A stretch of 64,000 nucleotides of DNA, taken from Ruminococcaceae bacterium KH2T8 (GTDB lineage: Bacteria > Bacillota > Clostridia > Saccharofermentanales > Saccharofermentanaceae). Shown in pieces: positions 16,705 through 24,952 of the stretch (positions within the stretch are counted from its first letter, which is position 1; every line of letters begins with the position of its first letter). The DNA lies in the NCBI GenBank assembly GCA_900111435.1, contig FOIY01000001.1, positions 620,001 through 684,000 of the forward strand. Direction: 5' to 3'. The notes under the pieces are model-generated. The model had not been told where the DNA came from and searched no databases. It saw nothing but the letters and a program-made list of their open reading frames with translations. A program made the translations under genes and the position numbers.

Positions 16705-18198
16705 TCACGCAGTAAGATCGAACGTCGTTATGCCTGATGCATCGTTACATACAAGATATGCATCAGAGACTATCAGATGTATCAATCCTGAACCGTCAAC
16801 ATTGCCGATCAATCGGGGTGACGCGAGGTCGGGACCTGCACAGTAAAGCTCATATGTTGTTTCTTCGGATGATGTTTCGGGTGATACTTCTACTACATAG
16901 TAAACAGTTCCGTTACTGATGGTATAAGTGATCACATGTTCTATATGGTAAGTGTAGTCATCTTTTACAGAATAAAGATCATACATAGTGTACGAAACAG
17001 CTGTCGGACAGACTGTATATCCGTCTATCGTAGAACCATCCATGTAATTGCCGAACTCGCGAATAAATGCATTAGATACAGCAAGATCCGGATACAACGA
17101 TCCCAAATTGTTGTGATTAATATCATATGCATATTTCTCAAGCGAACTGACATCAATATCATCGCCTGTGATATCCACACGCCACAAAGTAGAATTGGGT
17201 CTGAGGAAATACAGCTTATCACCCTTTACTTCAAGGAATCTGCCGTAATTGGCAGCGTACGGATTCCCATTAAACTCGGGATCGAAATCCAATATACTGT
17301 GTTCATTTACAGTTCCGGTCTTTACGTTCATTACACAAAGATAAAAAGTCTCGTCGACATTTTTCCAATAGAAAAGGTTATCTCCACGGCTCGTGAGCAT
17401 AGTTACACAAAAACCAACAGACGAATCAAGAATCTCGTAATCACCATTCGGCGCTACCTTCAAAAGATACCAATGGTCCTTTTCCAATCTTGTGCAATAT
17501 ACTTCACCGTCTATAACTGTACCGCGATTGAGCGAATTATATATATCACTGTTATCGTAAAAGCCCATGGAATATCGATCCATAAGATATTTCGTATAGC
17601 CGTGCTCTAAAGCAAATTCATTCACCAAAGGATAAGCCATAAATAAGATAAAAAGACCGACCGTCACATATACGGGAATCATCCTCTTCTTAACGATCTT
17701 GGCATTCTTGTCTCTTCCTCTAATAAGATTCGATATAAGGATATATGCGAAAAATAAGAGGATCACTACCGAAGATATTGTATATGATACATTACTTATC
17801 TTGCCCGGAAAAAACACCAAGGCCATCAGAAGATATTCCGCATGTGCCGCTAAGAACAAAAAGGATGAAACTATCTTAAGACGTCTGGATTCTTCACCGT
17901 CACTCTCGGCAAACGAAAGTGCGATCGAGACCACATTCATAACGAGCACTACGGCGGCGCATCCTGTGATCATAATATCCAAAGGCCTGAGAAAATGCCA
18001 ACACCGAAATAGACCCGGCAACAATTTAATGTTGCCGATCGGATAATGCTCCATGACAGGAGTTTTATAACTCTCACCTATACCGAAGGTACTTAATTTT
18101 GACATACAAAAGGTACAGACAAGTATCGCTATGATCTGCGGGATGCAGCTGTCAGTCTGACCTTTATATATCTTTTCTTTAGTTTCTTCCTTACTCAT
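16705..18198 (-). CDS. Membrane protein with beta-propeller-like outer region
   Basis: Unknown function, 497 aa. The N-terminal 200 residues hold about five hydrophobic helices (QIIAILVCTFCMSKL, IMITGCAAVVLVMNVVSIAL, YLLMALVFF, SSVVILLFFAYILI, VYVTVGLFILFMAYPLV). The rest is probably extracytoplasmic and rich in short beta motifs that alternate aromatic and polar residues (GDNLFYWKNVDETFYLCVM, GDKLYFLRPNSTLWRVD), like DUF5050 propeller repeats. Start ATG 18198 has AAAGG upstream; the TTG at 18237 overlaps the GNAT stop codon. It looks more AT-rich than its neighbours. Probably co-transcribed with the GNAT gene. Confidence 0.7.
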   Translation of the reverse strand: MSKEETKEKIYKGQTDSCIPQIIAILVCTFCMSKLSTFGIGESYKTPVMEHYPIGNIKLLPGLFRCWHFLRPLDIMITGCAAVVLVMNVVSIALSFAESDGEESRRLKIVSSFLFLAAHAEYLLMALVFFPGKISNVSYTISSVVILLFFAYILISNLIRGRDKNAKIVKKRMIPVYVTVGLFILFMAYPLVNEFALEHGYTKYLMDRYSMGFYDNSDIYNSLNRGTVIDGEVYCTRLEKDHWYLLKVAPNGDYEILDSSVGFCVTMLTSRGDNLFYWKNVDETFYLCVMNVKTGTVNEHSILDFDPEFNGNPYAANYGRFLEVKGDKLYFLRPNSTLWRVDITGDDIDVSSLEKYAYDINHNNLGSLYPDLAVSNAFIREFGNYMDGSTIDGYTVCPTAVSYTMYDLYSVKDDYTYHIEHVITYTISNGTVYYVVEVSPETSSEETTYELYCAGPDLASPRLIGNVDGSGLIHLIVSDAYLVCNDASGITTFDLTA

Positions 18199-18233
18199 GA
18201 ATACCTTTATTCCCCACTTGTTGTCATTCATGT

Positions 18234-18824
18234 TCAACCATTATACACCAGGCTGTATCTCGTCACTCCGTTATCCGCCGTTACCGTGTTATACAGTTCA
18301 CATCCGAAGTGTTCATACATATCGGAATAATCCTTCATGTCGGTATCAAAAAGAAGAGGTACACATTTTGAGTCGGCGGTCGCTTTCGCGAATTCGATGA
18401 GCTCAGTTGCAAGTCCCTCTCCCTGATGCTCTTTATCGACACATACCATCAGTGCATCTATATGAGGCTTCTTCGCATATCGCGCATTCGAACCTTCGAT
18501 CTGCTTAACGAACTTTAGAAGGCTCTTTATCTTCGAGAACTTTATCGAGGTCATGAGCTTAAGGATCATCTTGAGTCTGGGACCTACGGGAGCCGCAGAA
18601 GGATCTTCAAGTCCGATAAAAGCAGTCAGTTCTTCGTTAGAATAAAGCGCGCCGGAACGGTATACGTAATCCACATAGATAGCCATGTATTTCATGACAT
18701 CTTCGCGGCGCTCATCGACCGTTCCCCAGTTATGGAATAATTCATTGGTAACAAAGGCTTCGCCGATCATCTTTTTGACAGCGGCAAGCTTCTCCTCTGA
18801 CAGATCCTGAACCTTAGAGATCAT
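18234..18824 (-). CDS. GNAT-family N-acetyltransferase
   Basis: Transfers an acetyl group from acetyl-CoA to an unknown amine. The 196 residues have the GNAT fold with the acetyl-CoA loop VDKEHQGEGLATELIEFA (about 130-147), and a C-terminal segment YEHFGCELYNT typical of the family. Start ATG 18824 with GGAGG 9 bases upstream. Its stop lies 35 bases before the next start. It is divergent from the plus-strand gene at 18917. Confidence 0.85.
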   Translation of the reverse strand: MISKVQDLSEEKLAAVKKMIGEAFVTNELFHNWGTVDERREDVMKYMAIYVDYVYRSGALYSNEELTAFIGLEDPSAAPVGPRLKMILKLMTSIKFSKIKSLLKFVKQIEGSNARYAKKPHIDALMVCVDKEHQGEGLATELIEFAKATADSKCVPLLFDTDMKDYSDMYEHFGCELYNTVTADNGVTRYSLVYNG

Positions 18825-18916
18825 ATGCTCTTCCCTCCACGATATCGATGATAACACACTCCCGGGGTGGCGATATGATAAAATACCACCAGTACAAGAG
18901 ATAAGGGAGATATATC

Positions 18917-20491
18917 TTGAATCCGTATTCTAATTTCAACAGAGCATTTCGCCACGCAGGCAGACGCATGATGACCGAAGATCGGGATAATTCTCCCAAA
19001 GATATCCCTCATCTCATCGTAGCAGATGTGGCGATAATGTTCCCTTTCACCATGTTATTCATCACCAGTGCGATGGCAGGGAAAGATCGAATTCCCTCAG
19101 GTCTATATAATGCTCTGTGCGTCATATTCGTTATCGCCGTGATCGGAGTCGTAATATATTCGATAATCTCTTACAGAAAGATCCGTGAATACCAGAAGAA
19201 GTTAAGAGAATACGAACAGAAAGTTCAGGAACATAAAGCCCTTCGGAAGCATAAGCCGATCAAGCGGGTTAAGAGCAAACCCGCGCCGGCAAAGAAGGCA
19301 GATCTTGTTCCCGAATCTACTACGAAAGTTGTCGAAGAGCCAACGGTGATCGAGGCACCAGCAAAGGCAAAGACTACAGAAAGATCCGCATTCGATACTT
19401 CATCAATACCGAACGGAAAGAGATATCCCCTTAAAGAAGGGGTGCTCTGGGATGCTCATCATCAATCATATCTCGTCAGGACGGATGACACCTGGACGAT
19501 CGTCCTTTTTTACATAGCAGAAGGCAAGAGAGATCCGAGATTTAATATATCCCCCAGATGGAGACGCGAGATAATCCTGCAAAAGGATTACTTTGACAGG
19601 TTCACTGCCAATGACCTTACTCTTATACTGAAATCCGTTAACTACGGTACGACTCCGGGGGTACTTCTCAGCAGCCTCCCGATGCTGAAGGACGGACCAG
19701 TAACCATCCCCGTACCCGAAGAAGCTATTGTACTTCTTGGCGACGGCAATAAAGCCATGTGGCGCGAATATGGTGTTATCAGCGTGAATAAATTTATAAA
19801 CGAACAGATCGAACGTATCGACATAATGGAGACAAGACTCGATCAGATGATCGAATACATAGATAACACAGATCCGTACCTTCTGATCCGCAGAATAAAA
19901 ACCGAACACGAGCGATGGGATGCCATCTTTTTCGAAAATACACTTCGGATACTCGAACGCTATTACGATAGTGAAGAATGGCACAAAGACGTCAGGATCA
20001 GTAAGACCATCCGTCCGTATATGACCAAGAAAGTATTGTCTAAGGAAGCGATACCAGACGCGGTCAGGAAACACGAGAATTTCCTTAAAGATCTCTCTGA
20101 CAGAGCCCGTCCCATGGTACTGGACACACAAAAAGTGTTCATCTTAGATATCCGAACAGGCTCCTCGTCGGAAGAAGTCGACATTGCTCATTTGTATTGG
20201 CCTGAAGGTACTGAAGAAGCGATACGTCTTATCATCATCTCAGTATATTGTGAAGATCGTTCAAACGACGTGCATACAGACGTCAGAAAGTACTGTCTTG
20301 AAAAGGATTACTTCGAACGATTCACATCAGAAGACTTGAAATTCATTATCAATGAGGATCGCATCACAACCGCAGAACTTGTGTCCACAATTCCGATGCT
20401 CAAGATCGGGAAAAAGACTATCCCTTTCAAGAGCCGTTCCGAACTTCTCAATTCCAAAGAAAACCGACGCAAAGCAGGATGGATAGGCTGA
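18917..20491 (+). CDS. Unknown membrane protein with a duplicated domain
   Basis: 524 aa, not recognised. Two TM helices (about 34-54 and 64-86) precede a basic coiled-coil stretch (YRKIREYQKKLREYEQKVQ) and an Ala/Pro/Lys linker. The rest contains two copies of a domain: copy 1 ends KDYFDRFTANDLTLIL ... LLSSLPMLKDGPVTIP (about 214-255) and copy 2 ends KDYFERFTSEDLKFII ... LVSTIPMLKIGKKTIP (about 463-505). An alpha-helical region lies between them. The start is a TTG at 18917, with AGGGAG 7 bases upstream. It sits alone between minus-strand genes. Confidence 0.75.
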   Translation: MNPYSNFNRAFRHAGRRMMTEDRDNSPKDIPHLIVADVAIMFPFTMLFITSAMAGKDRIPSGLYNALCVIFVIAVIGVVIYSIISYRKIREYQKKLREYEQKVQEHKALRKHKPIKRVKSKPAPAKKADLVPESTTKVVEEPTVIEAPAKAKTTERSAFDTSSIPNGKRYPLKEGVLWDAHHQSYLVRTDDTWTIVLFYIAEGKRDPRFNISPRWRREIILQKDYFDRFTANDLTLILKSVNYGTTPGVLLSSLPMLKDGPVTIPVPEEAIVLLGDGNKAMWREYGVISVNKFINEQIERIDIMETRLDQMIEYIDNTDPYLLIRRIKTEHERWDAIFFENTLRILERYYDSEEWHKDVRISKTIRPYMTKKVLSKEAIPDAVRKHENFLKDLSDRARPMVLDTQKVFILDIRTGSSSEEVDIAHLYWPEGTEEAIRLIIISVYCEDRSNDVHTDVRKYCLEKDYFERFTSEDLKFIINEDRITTAELVSTIPMLKIGKKTIPFKSRSELLNSKENRRKAGWIG

Positions 20492-20494
20492 CGA

Positions 20495-21160
20495 TCATTT
20501 CTTGATAAACAACCCGGACACAACCTTGTTCAGCAGTCTCAATATCGCAGCTACTCCCCAGTTCATGATTACCACTGCGGCAAATATTCCGATGCCTATC
20601 GGGAATCCCCAGTTAAGGAAGCCATACCAATCATTAGAATCGGGCCACTCCCCTATTCCGTTTACCAGGATGTTAATGAGATAACCCGTTCCGTAGACAA
20701 GAGCCATCAGAGCAGAGATAAACGTATATCTGAAAGGTATCTTTCCATCATTCGTGGCGATGATAAATCCGGCCATCGAAGTCAGAGGAATTATCAGATG
20801 AAACCAGAGATTACCGCCGCTATAAAGGTTAAGCTTCGGATACATGGGAGCTAAGAAAAATGCGATGATCACGAATGTCAGACCTACACCCGACGAAGCC
20901 ATCAGCTTGATCAGAACGGGCAGTTTCCTCTGCCTGAAAAAGTACACAATATTCACCGCAGCTGCTATCCCGCAAAACTCATTCGAGAGCACGGTAAAGA
21001 ACTTCAGATTCTCTATACCCGATACAGCCAGACCGGCTCCGGGATCTGAATTCGTGAACATCAGATAAGTACCGATGATCGTAAATATCACGAGCAGGAT
21101 ACTCACTGCCAACTCGATGATATCCCGGATCTTCCGACGACCGGAAACAGCATTCCCCAT
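20495..21160 (-). CDS. Six-TM membrane protein, Pr6Pr/AIG1-like
   Basis: 221 aa with six predicted hydrophobic helices. FFTVLSNEFCGIAA and LWFHLIIPLTSMAGF resemble the Pr6Pr/FAR-17a/AIG1 group, in which a Thr and a His are conserved; eukaryotic relatives are lipid (FAHFA) hydrolases, but the bacterial role is not known. Start ATG 21160 with GGAGG 9 bases upstream. It converges with the 18917 gene, with 3 bases between the stops. Confidence 0.7.
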   Translation of the reverse strand: MGNAVSGRRKIRDIIELAVSILLVIFTIIGTYLMFTNSDPGAGLAVSGIENLKFFTVLSNEFCGIAAAVNIVYFFRQRKLPVLIKLMASSGVGLTFVIIAFFLAPMYPKLNLYSGGNLWFHLIIPLTSMAGFIIATNDGKIPFRYTFISALMALVYGTGYLINILVNGIGEWPDSNDWYGFLNWGFPIGIGIFAAVVIMNWGVAAILRLLNKVVSGLFIKK

Positions 21161-21221
21161 ATAACATAACCTCCGCTTTGATTCTATCATCGAATCAGTT
21201 TGAATATAAGCTTAACTCACG

Positions 21222-21250
21222 TTGACTCGATAAATTCCAGGTGTTAGAAT
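21222..21250 (+). promoter_or_regulatory. Promoter of the antitoxin RNA
   Basis: TTGACT (21222-21227), a 17-bp spacer and TAGAAT (21245-21250) on the plus strand, a near-consensus sigma-A promoter. It reads towards the toxin gene's 3' end with no protein-coding frame behind it. Confidence 0.75.
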
Positions 21251-21256
21251 CTGAAT

Positions 21257-21342
21257 ATAAAAGAGGCATTACCGATAGACGGTGTCCTCAGATACAAGCA
21301 TTTTGCCGCCCTATCTTGTCAGGACCGGGGCGGTTTATTTTT
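21257..21342 (+). ncRNA. Putative antitoxin RNA of a type I toxin locus
   Basis: From the promoter at 21222-21250, a transcript of about 85 nt would run to the GC-rich terminator at 21305-21342. Its last 35-40 nt are antisense to the 3' end of the toxin mRNA, including the toxin stop codon. Its 5' end carries GAGGCATTACC (21263-21273), the same sense sequence found at the 5' end of the toxin mRNA. Layout recalls the Fst/par-type loci of Firmicutes. Confidence 0.6.
21305..21342. terminator. Shared terminator of toxin mRNA and antitoxin RNA
   Basis: CCGCCC (21306-21311) pairs with GGGCGG (21328-21333). In the plus direction TTTATTTTT follows (good terminator). In the minus direction the stem starts right after the toxin stop codon, with only a short T content afterwards. 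Both RNAs overlap here. Confidence 0.7.
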
Positions 21343-21418
21343 GTTTGATCTTCAAGACCAACGTGATTATAGCGACTATCAGTAGTCCAAACGTGAACAG
21401 TTCTGAATATGTAACCAT
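21335..21418 (-). CDS. Small hydrophobic type I toxin (holin-like)
   Basis: 27 residues, beginning MVTYSELF, with a single hydrophobic helix (FGLLIVAIITLVL) and a basic KIKQK end. This matches the putative holin-like/Fst-type toxins of clostridia and enterococci, which insert in the inner membrane and depolarise it. A very strong AAAGGAGG site lies 6 bases before the ATG. The stop codon touches the shared terminator hairpin. A long leader of about 100 nt precedes the start, as expected for an RNA-regulated toxin. Confidence 0.7.
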   Translation of the reverse strand: MVTYSELFTFGLLIVAIITLVLKIKQK

Positions 21419-21507
21419 ATCGCGCCTCCTTTCCAACAAACTCCCAGAGGAAATCACGAAGAGATCCTGAAGTTGTCTGCCTCGGAGAACAACCGCCTAC
21501 CGTTATT

Positions 21508-21531
21508 GGTAATGCCTCGCCGAAGATTATA
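21508..21531 (-). promoter_or_regulatory. Toxin promoter -10 and leader repeat
   Basis: TATAAT on the minus strand at 21531-21526, with a poor -35. The predicted start site near 21519 is followed at once by GAGGCATTACC (21518-21508), matching the 5' end of the antitoxin RNA at 21263-21273. Confidence 0.55.
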
Positions 21532-21560
21532 TATTATTGTCCGTTCCATTAATGGGACTA

Positions 21561-21593
21561 AAAGACCCCGCCTGTCCAAAGACAAGCGGGGTC
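21561..21593 (-). terminator. Terminator of the ferredoxin gene
   Basis: GACCCCGC (minus, 21593-21586) pairs with GCGGGGTC (21571-21564), with inner TGTC/GACA pairing, followed by TTTTAG. It lies 29 bases past the ferredoxin stop codon. Confidence 0.88.
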
Positions 21594-21621
21594 GTCAGTT
21601 CCTTATAGGATCTATTGCTTA

Positions 21622-21792
21622 TCAGCCTTCAGCGATAGCAGATACAGGGCAAACCTCTGCGCAAGCACCGCAGGAAAGGCAAGCTTCTGCATCGATGTTG
21701 TACTGTGTATCGCCCTCGGAAATAGCAGATACGGGGCAAGCATCAGCACAAGAACCGCAAGAAAGACAAGCGTCGGAAATTACATAAGCCAT
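21622..21792 (-). CDS. 2[4Fe-4S] clostridial-type ferredoxin
   Basis: A 56-residue electron carrier. Two motifs CLSCGSCADACP and CLSCGACAEVCP provide eight cysteines for two [4Fe-4S] clusters, with the internal twofold repeat (PVSAI in both halves) typical of Clostridium pasteurianum-type ferredoxin. AGGGAG lies 9 bases before the ATG. It has its own promoter and terminator, so it is a single-gene unit. Confidence 0.95.
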   Translation of the reverse strand: MAYVISDACLSCGSCADACPVSAISEGDTQYNIDAEACLSCGACAEVCPVSAIAEG

Positions 21793-21823
21793 TGTAATAT
21801 TCTCCCTTCTTTAATGTAGATAT

Positions 21824-21852
21824 ATTATCGCATCATTCATTGATAATTACAA
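21824..21852 (-). promoter_or_regulatory. Promoter of the ferredoxin gene
   Basis: On the minus strand TTGTAA (21852-21847), a 17-bp spacer and GATAAT (21829-21824), between the ricT stop and the ferredoxin start. Confidence 0.6.
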
Positions 21853-21875
21853 ACCGCACGGACGAGATTTACAGA

Positions 21876-22796
21876 TTATTCATCATCATTATCCATGTAG
21901 TCGGCATCGTCGGTCAGCATATCAACATCCTCTGCAGGACCCTGACAGCCTTCCTTATGACCGCCGCATCCCCCCGAGCAACCTGTGGCATTCAATGGCT
22001 CGAGCGATGCCCATTCGAACGTCTCGACCTCGACCATCTCGTCTACCGTGAACTTAACGGATACCTTTTCCTCGATGAGATTAACGTCGCTTACGATACC
22101 CATTCCGCGAGGTGTACGGATCTTCTTACCAGTCTTCGGAAGTCTCTTGTGTGCATCTGCATATGCGTCCTTTTCGAACTGAAGGCAGCACATGAGCCTT
22201 CCACATGCACCGTTGAGCTTAGTAGGATTAAGGGACAGTCCCTGATCTCTTGCCATCCTCAATGTTACGGGAGCAAAGTGATTAAGAAATGTGCAGCAGC
22301 AAAGCTCCCTGCCGCAGATTCCGATTCCGCCTACGAGCTTTGCCTGATCTCTCGATCCGATCTGCCTGAGCTCGATCCTTGCTCTGAAAGCAGCTGCGAG
22401 ATCCTTAACGAGCTCACGGAAATCAACTCTGTTATCTGACGTAAAGTAGAAGATGACCTTCTTACCGTCGAAAGCAAATACCGCATCAACGAGGTTCATG
22501 TCGAGCTTATGCTTCTCGATGAGCTGGAGGCACTTTTCATATGCTTCCTGCTCCTTTACCTTCTTGAGCTCGTATCTTTCGAGTTCCTTCTCGTTCGCCA
22601 TTCGCAGGACGGGGAGTACATCCTCGCCTACCGCACTGTCTTCGATATCCATAGGCTCATCGACAACATGTGCGATGTCGGTACCCATCGATGTCTCGAC
22701 CATAACCGCATCACCGATCGACAGGTTCATACCGTCGCAGGAGAACTTATATACCTTGCCGGCGTCTCTGAATCTGAGGTTTACTATCTTTCTCAT
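21876..22796 (-). CDS. ricT: PSP1-domain regulator RicT (YaaT)
   Basis: In B. subtilis RicT joins RicA and RicF in the Y-complex, which carries Fe-S clusters and affects RNase Y-dependent mRNA maturation and the phosphorelay. The 306-aa protein has the PSP1 domain with Cys-rich CGRELCCCTFLNHF and CGRLMCCLQFE. The C-terminal tail is acidic and holds a GCSGGCGGHKEGC patch. It overlaps holB by 4 bases (ATGA), the conserved holB-yaaT order. RicA/RicF are not in the window. Confidence 0.92.
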   Translation of the reverse strand: MRKIVNLRFRDAGKVYKFSCDGMNLSIGDAVMVETSMGTDIAHVVDEPMDIEDSAVGEDVLPVLRMANEKELERYELKKVKEQEAYEKCLQLIEKHKLDMNLVDAVFAFDGKKVIFYFTSDNRVDFRELVKDLAAAFRARIELRQIGSRDQAKLVGGIGICGRELCCCTFLNHFAPVTLRMARDQGLSLNPTKLNGACGRLMCCLQFEKDAYADAHKRLPKTGKKIRTPRGMGIVSDVNLIEEKVSVKFTVDEMVEVETFEWASLEPLNATGCSGGCGGHKEGCQGPAEDVDMLTDDADYMDNDDE

Positions 22797-23806
22797 CGTG
22801 CTAACTCCTTATGTATCTTCAATAGCATGCTGCAGCAGGCAGCATCGTAACTTATATTCACCTTAAGACCTTTCGCGAAGTCCGTGACTGCATTTACCGC
22901 ATTGCTCACATTGATGAGCGTCAGTCCGCGGACATCGGAGATAAATCTCTTGATCTCTTCCTTCTTATCGCCGTTCTTGAGCACGCCCTTATCGGGAGAT
23001 GCCAGGAGCATGGCTACGTCGCCTAATGTCCACTGCAGGAGCTGCAGCAGTTCATCGACCTTATCCGAATTACCGTTCCAGTATTCGGCTTCGTCCGTCA
23101 GTATATCCGTGACAGACATACGGGGCATCCTCATGACCATATCGAAGATATGCTCTCTTTCGGATGCAAAATCCTCATCATCCGCGAGCGATAAAGCCTT
23201 GCCCGGGATGCCTGCGGAGAAATCCGCGCAGAATCTTATCTTTGTCTCATCGTCACCGCACTTGCCCGAATCCTTTAAGATCTTCATGACCTCGTCGGAT
23301 GAATAAGGCTGAAGCTGCAGAGTCGTAACTCGGGAAAGTATGGTTCCCAGAAGTTTCGACGGATCGGAGCACGTAAGGATGAACTCAACTCCCTTGGGAG
23401 GCTCCTCGAGCGACTTGAGGAGGAGGTTCTGCGATACGTCCGCGAGCTTATCCGCGTCGATCATGTAGACCTTACGCGCTGAGATCTGAGGATTGACCGC
23501 GATATCTGAAATAAGACCGCTTCGAAGATCCTCGATCCTAATGGTCTTCTTTCCCTTCTGCGCTTCGAATGTACGGATATCGGGATGTGTTCCGGCATCA
23601 AAATACGTACACGAAGGACACTTGCCGCATGCACCGTCGGAGCTTGCATCTTCGCAAAGGAGTGCTTTCGCGAGCTCCCTGCCGAAAGTACGCTTTCCGA
23701 TGCCGGGCGCTCCCGTTATGAGAAACGATTGTGCAGGCTCTCCCGCGAACATCGCATGGAGCCTGTCCTTGATATCCTTTTGTCCTACAAGATCTCCGAA
23801 AGCCAT
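22793..23806 (-). CDS. holB: DNA polymerase III clamp-loader delta' subunit
   Basis: A clamp-loader AAA+ subunit. The 337 residues show VGQKDIKDRL, P-loop GAPGIGKRT, zinc knuckle CGKCPSC, KSLEEPP and the sensor/arginine-finger SRV segment. It overlaps tmk by 22 bases and ricT by 4, so the three are translationally coupled. Confidence 0.93.
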   Translation of the reverse strand: MAFGDLVGQKDIKDRLHAMFAGEPAQSFLITGAPGIGKRTFGRELAKALLCEDASSDGACGKCPSCTYFDAGTHPDIRTFEAQKGKKTIRIEDLRSGLISDIAVNPQISARKVYMIDADKLADVSQNLLLKSLEEPPKGVEFILTCSDPSKLLGTILSRVTTLQLQPYSSDEVMKILKDSGKCGDDETKIRFCADFSAGIPGKALSLADDEDFASEREHIFDMVMRMPRMSVTDILTDEAEYWNGNSDKVDELLQLLQWTLGDVAMLLASPDKGVLKNGDKKEEIKRFISDVRGLTLINVSNAVNAVTDFAKGLKVNISYDAACCSMLLKIHKELAR

Positions 23807-24402
23807 CTCATTATCTCTTCAAATATCTCTTCCGGCGTCCTGTCGGCATCGATCTTCCTGATCCTCGGATCCTTAGCGGCGGCACTTAAGTATCCTTCGC
23901 GGACCTTGTCCTGGAAAGATGTGCCGAGCGCTTCGAGCCTGTCTTCCTCGCCTCTTCCCATACGCCTCTTGAGAGCCGTCATCGGGTCGAGATCCAGAAG
24001 GAATGTGATATCGGGTTTAAGGCCCGCGGTCGCCGTCGCGTTCAGCATATCGGTGAGCTCGGTACCCAAAGCCCTCGCATAACCCTGATATGCCGTGGTT
24101 GAATCGTAAAATCTGTCGCAGATGACCGTGATCCCCTTCTCGAGCGAAGGCTTTATGACTTCTTCCGTTATCTGCGCACGTGCTGCCTCGTAGAGCAGGA
24201 GTTCTGCCAGAGGCACCATGGAGTCGTTCTTCTTATCGAGGAGGATGCCGCGGATCTTCTCACCTACGACGGTTCCGCCCGGCTCACGAACGACGATGAA
24301 CTCTTTTCCGAGTTCGGTAAGCTTTGCTTTGACAAGCTCGAGCTGAGTGCTCTTTCCGCACCCGTCGATACCTTCAAATGTAATGAACAATCCTCTTTCC
24401 AT
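23785..24402 (-). CDS. tmk: Thymidylate kinase
   Basis: Phosphorylates dTMP to dTDP. 205 aa with P-loop FEGIDGCGKSTQ, REPGGT, the DRF (DRFYDSTTAYQG) motif and a lid region GRGEEDRLE. It starts one base after the stop of the Asn-rich protein gene and lacks a strong SD, so it is likely coupled to it. Conserved tmk-holB-ricT block; yaaQ and yaaR of B. subtilis are absent from between them. Confidence 0.96.
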   Translation of the reverse strand: MERGLFITFEGIDGCGKSTQLELVKAKLTELGKEFIVVREPGGTVVGEKIRGILLDKKNDSMVPLAELLLYEAARAQITEEVIKPSLEKGITVICDRFYDSTTAYQGYARALGTELTDMLNATATAGLKPDITFLLDLDPMTALKRRMGRGEEDRLEALGTSFQDKVREGYLSAAAKDPRIRKIDADRTPEEIFEEIMRWLSEIL

Positions 24403-24403
24403 A

Positions 24404-24889
24404 TCAATCCAGCTTTATCGTATGGATCTCGGCGATCTCGATCCAGATCTCCTTCTCGATACGATCATTCTCTGCTCTTATGTCGTCGACAGTCTCTTCG
24501 ATATGGACAGGCTTTGAGAACTGCTTTTTCTGAGGACGCCTCTCCTGTCTGTCGCCGCTAATATTATTGTTGTTATTATAGTTCTTCTTATTGCGGTTAC
24601 CGTTACGGTTGCCGCCGTTATTGCCGCGATTCTCGTTACGGTTCTCATTACGATTCTCATTGCGGCTCTCGTTCTGGTTATTGGAGGACTGACCTGCAGT
24701 GATCTCCTTATCGTGATCCTTGGTGCCCTGACCATCCTGATTATTCTTTCTCGGACGGTTATTGTTCCTACGCCTGTTATTGCGATTGCCGCCACGGTAA
24801 TTGTTGTTATTATTTCCGTTATTATTGCCGTTACCGTTACGGTTATTCTGCTTCTTAGGTGCGCCCTCGGGGCTCGTGTTCTCTGCCAT
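24404..24889 (-). CDS. Asn/Arg-rich low-complexity protein, unknown
   Basis: 161 aa. Residues 1-115 are almost wholly Asn, Gly, Arg, Gln and Lys with NNRRRNNN and repeated NENR units, so intrinsically disordered, basic and likely nucleic-acid binding. The last 45 residues (about 117-161) look like an ordinary helix with acidic content (ETVDDIRAENDRIEKEIW). A good GGAGG site and a dedicated promoter support expression. It sits between folK and tmk and its stop is one base before tmk. Function unknown. Confidence 0.75.
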   Translation of the reverse strand: MAENTSPEGAPKKQNNRNGNGNNNGNNNNNYRGGNRNNRRRNNNRPRKNNQDGQGTKDHDKEITAGQSSNNQNESRNENRNENRNENRGNNGGNRNGNRNKKNYNNNNNISGDRQERRPQKKQFSKPVHIEETVDDIRAENDRIEKEIWIEIAEIHTIKLD

Positions 24890-24923
24890 TGTTTCCTCCG
24901 TTGTCTGAAACTTTAACTATAAG

Positions 24924-24952
24924 ATTATATATTTTCCCGACCTATACTTCAA
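24924..24952 (-). promoter_or_regulatory. Promoter of the Asn-rich gene and tmk-holB-ricT
   Basis: On the minus strand TTGAAG (24952-24947), a 17-bp spacer and TATAAT (24929-24924). The -35 includes the TGA stop of folK. Confidence 0.72.

Noticed and set aside
24478..24795. 105-codon second frame inside the Asn-rich gene
   Set aside because: Same strand but shifted frame of low-complexity DNA, Arg/Ile/Thr-rich with no start signal.
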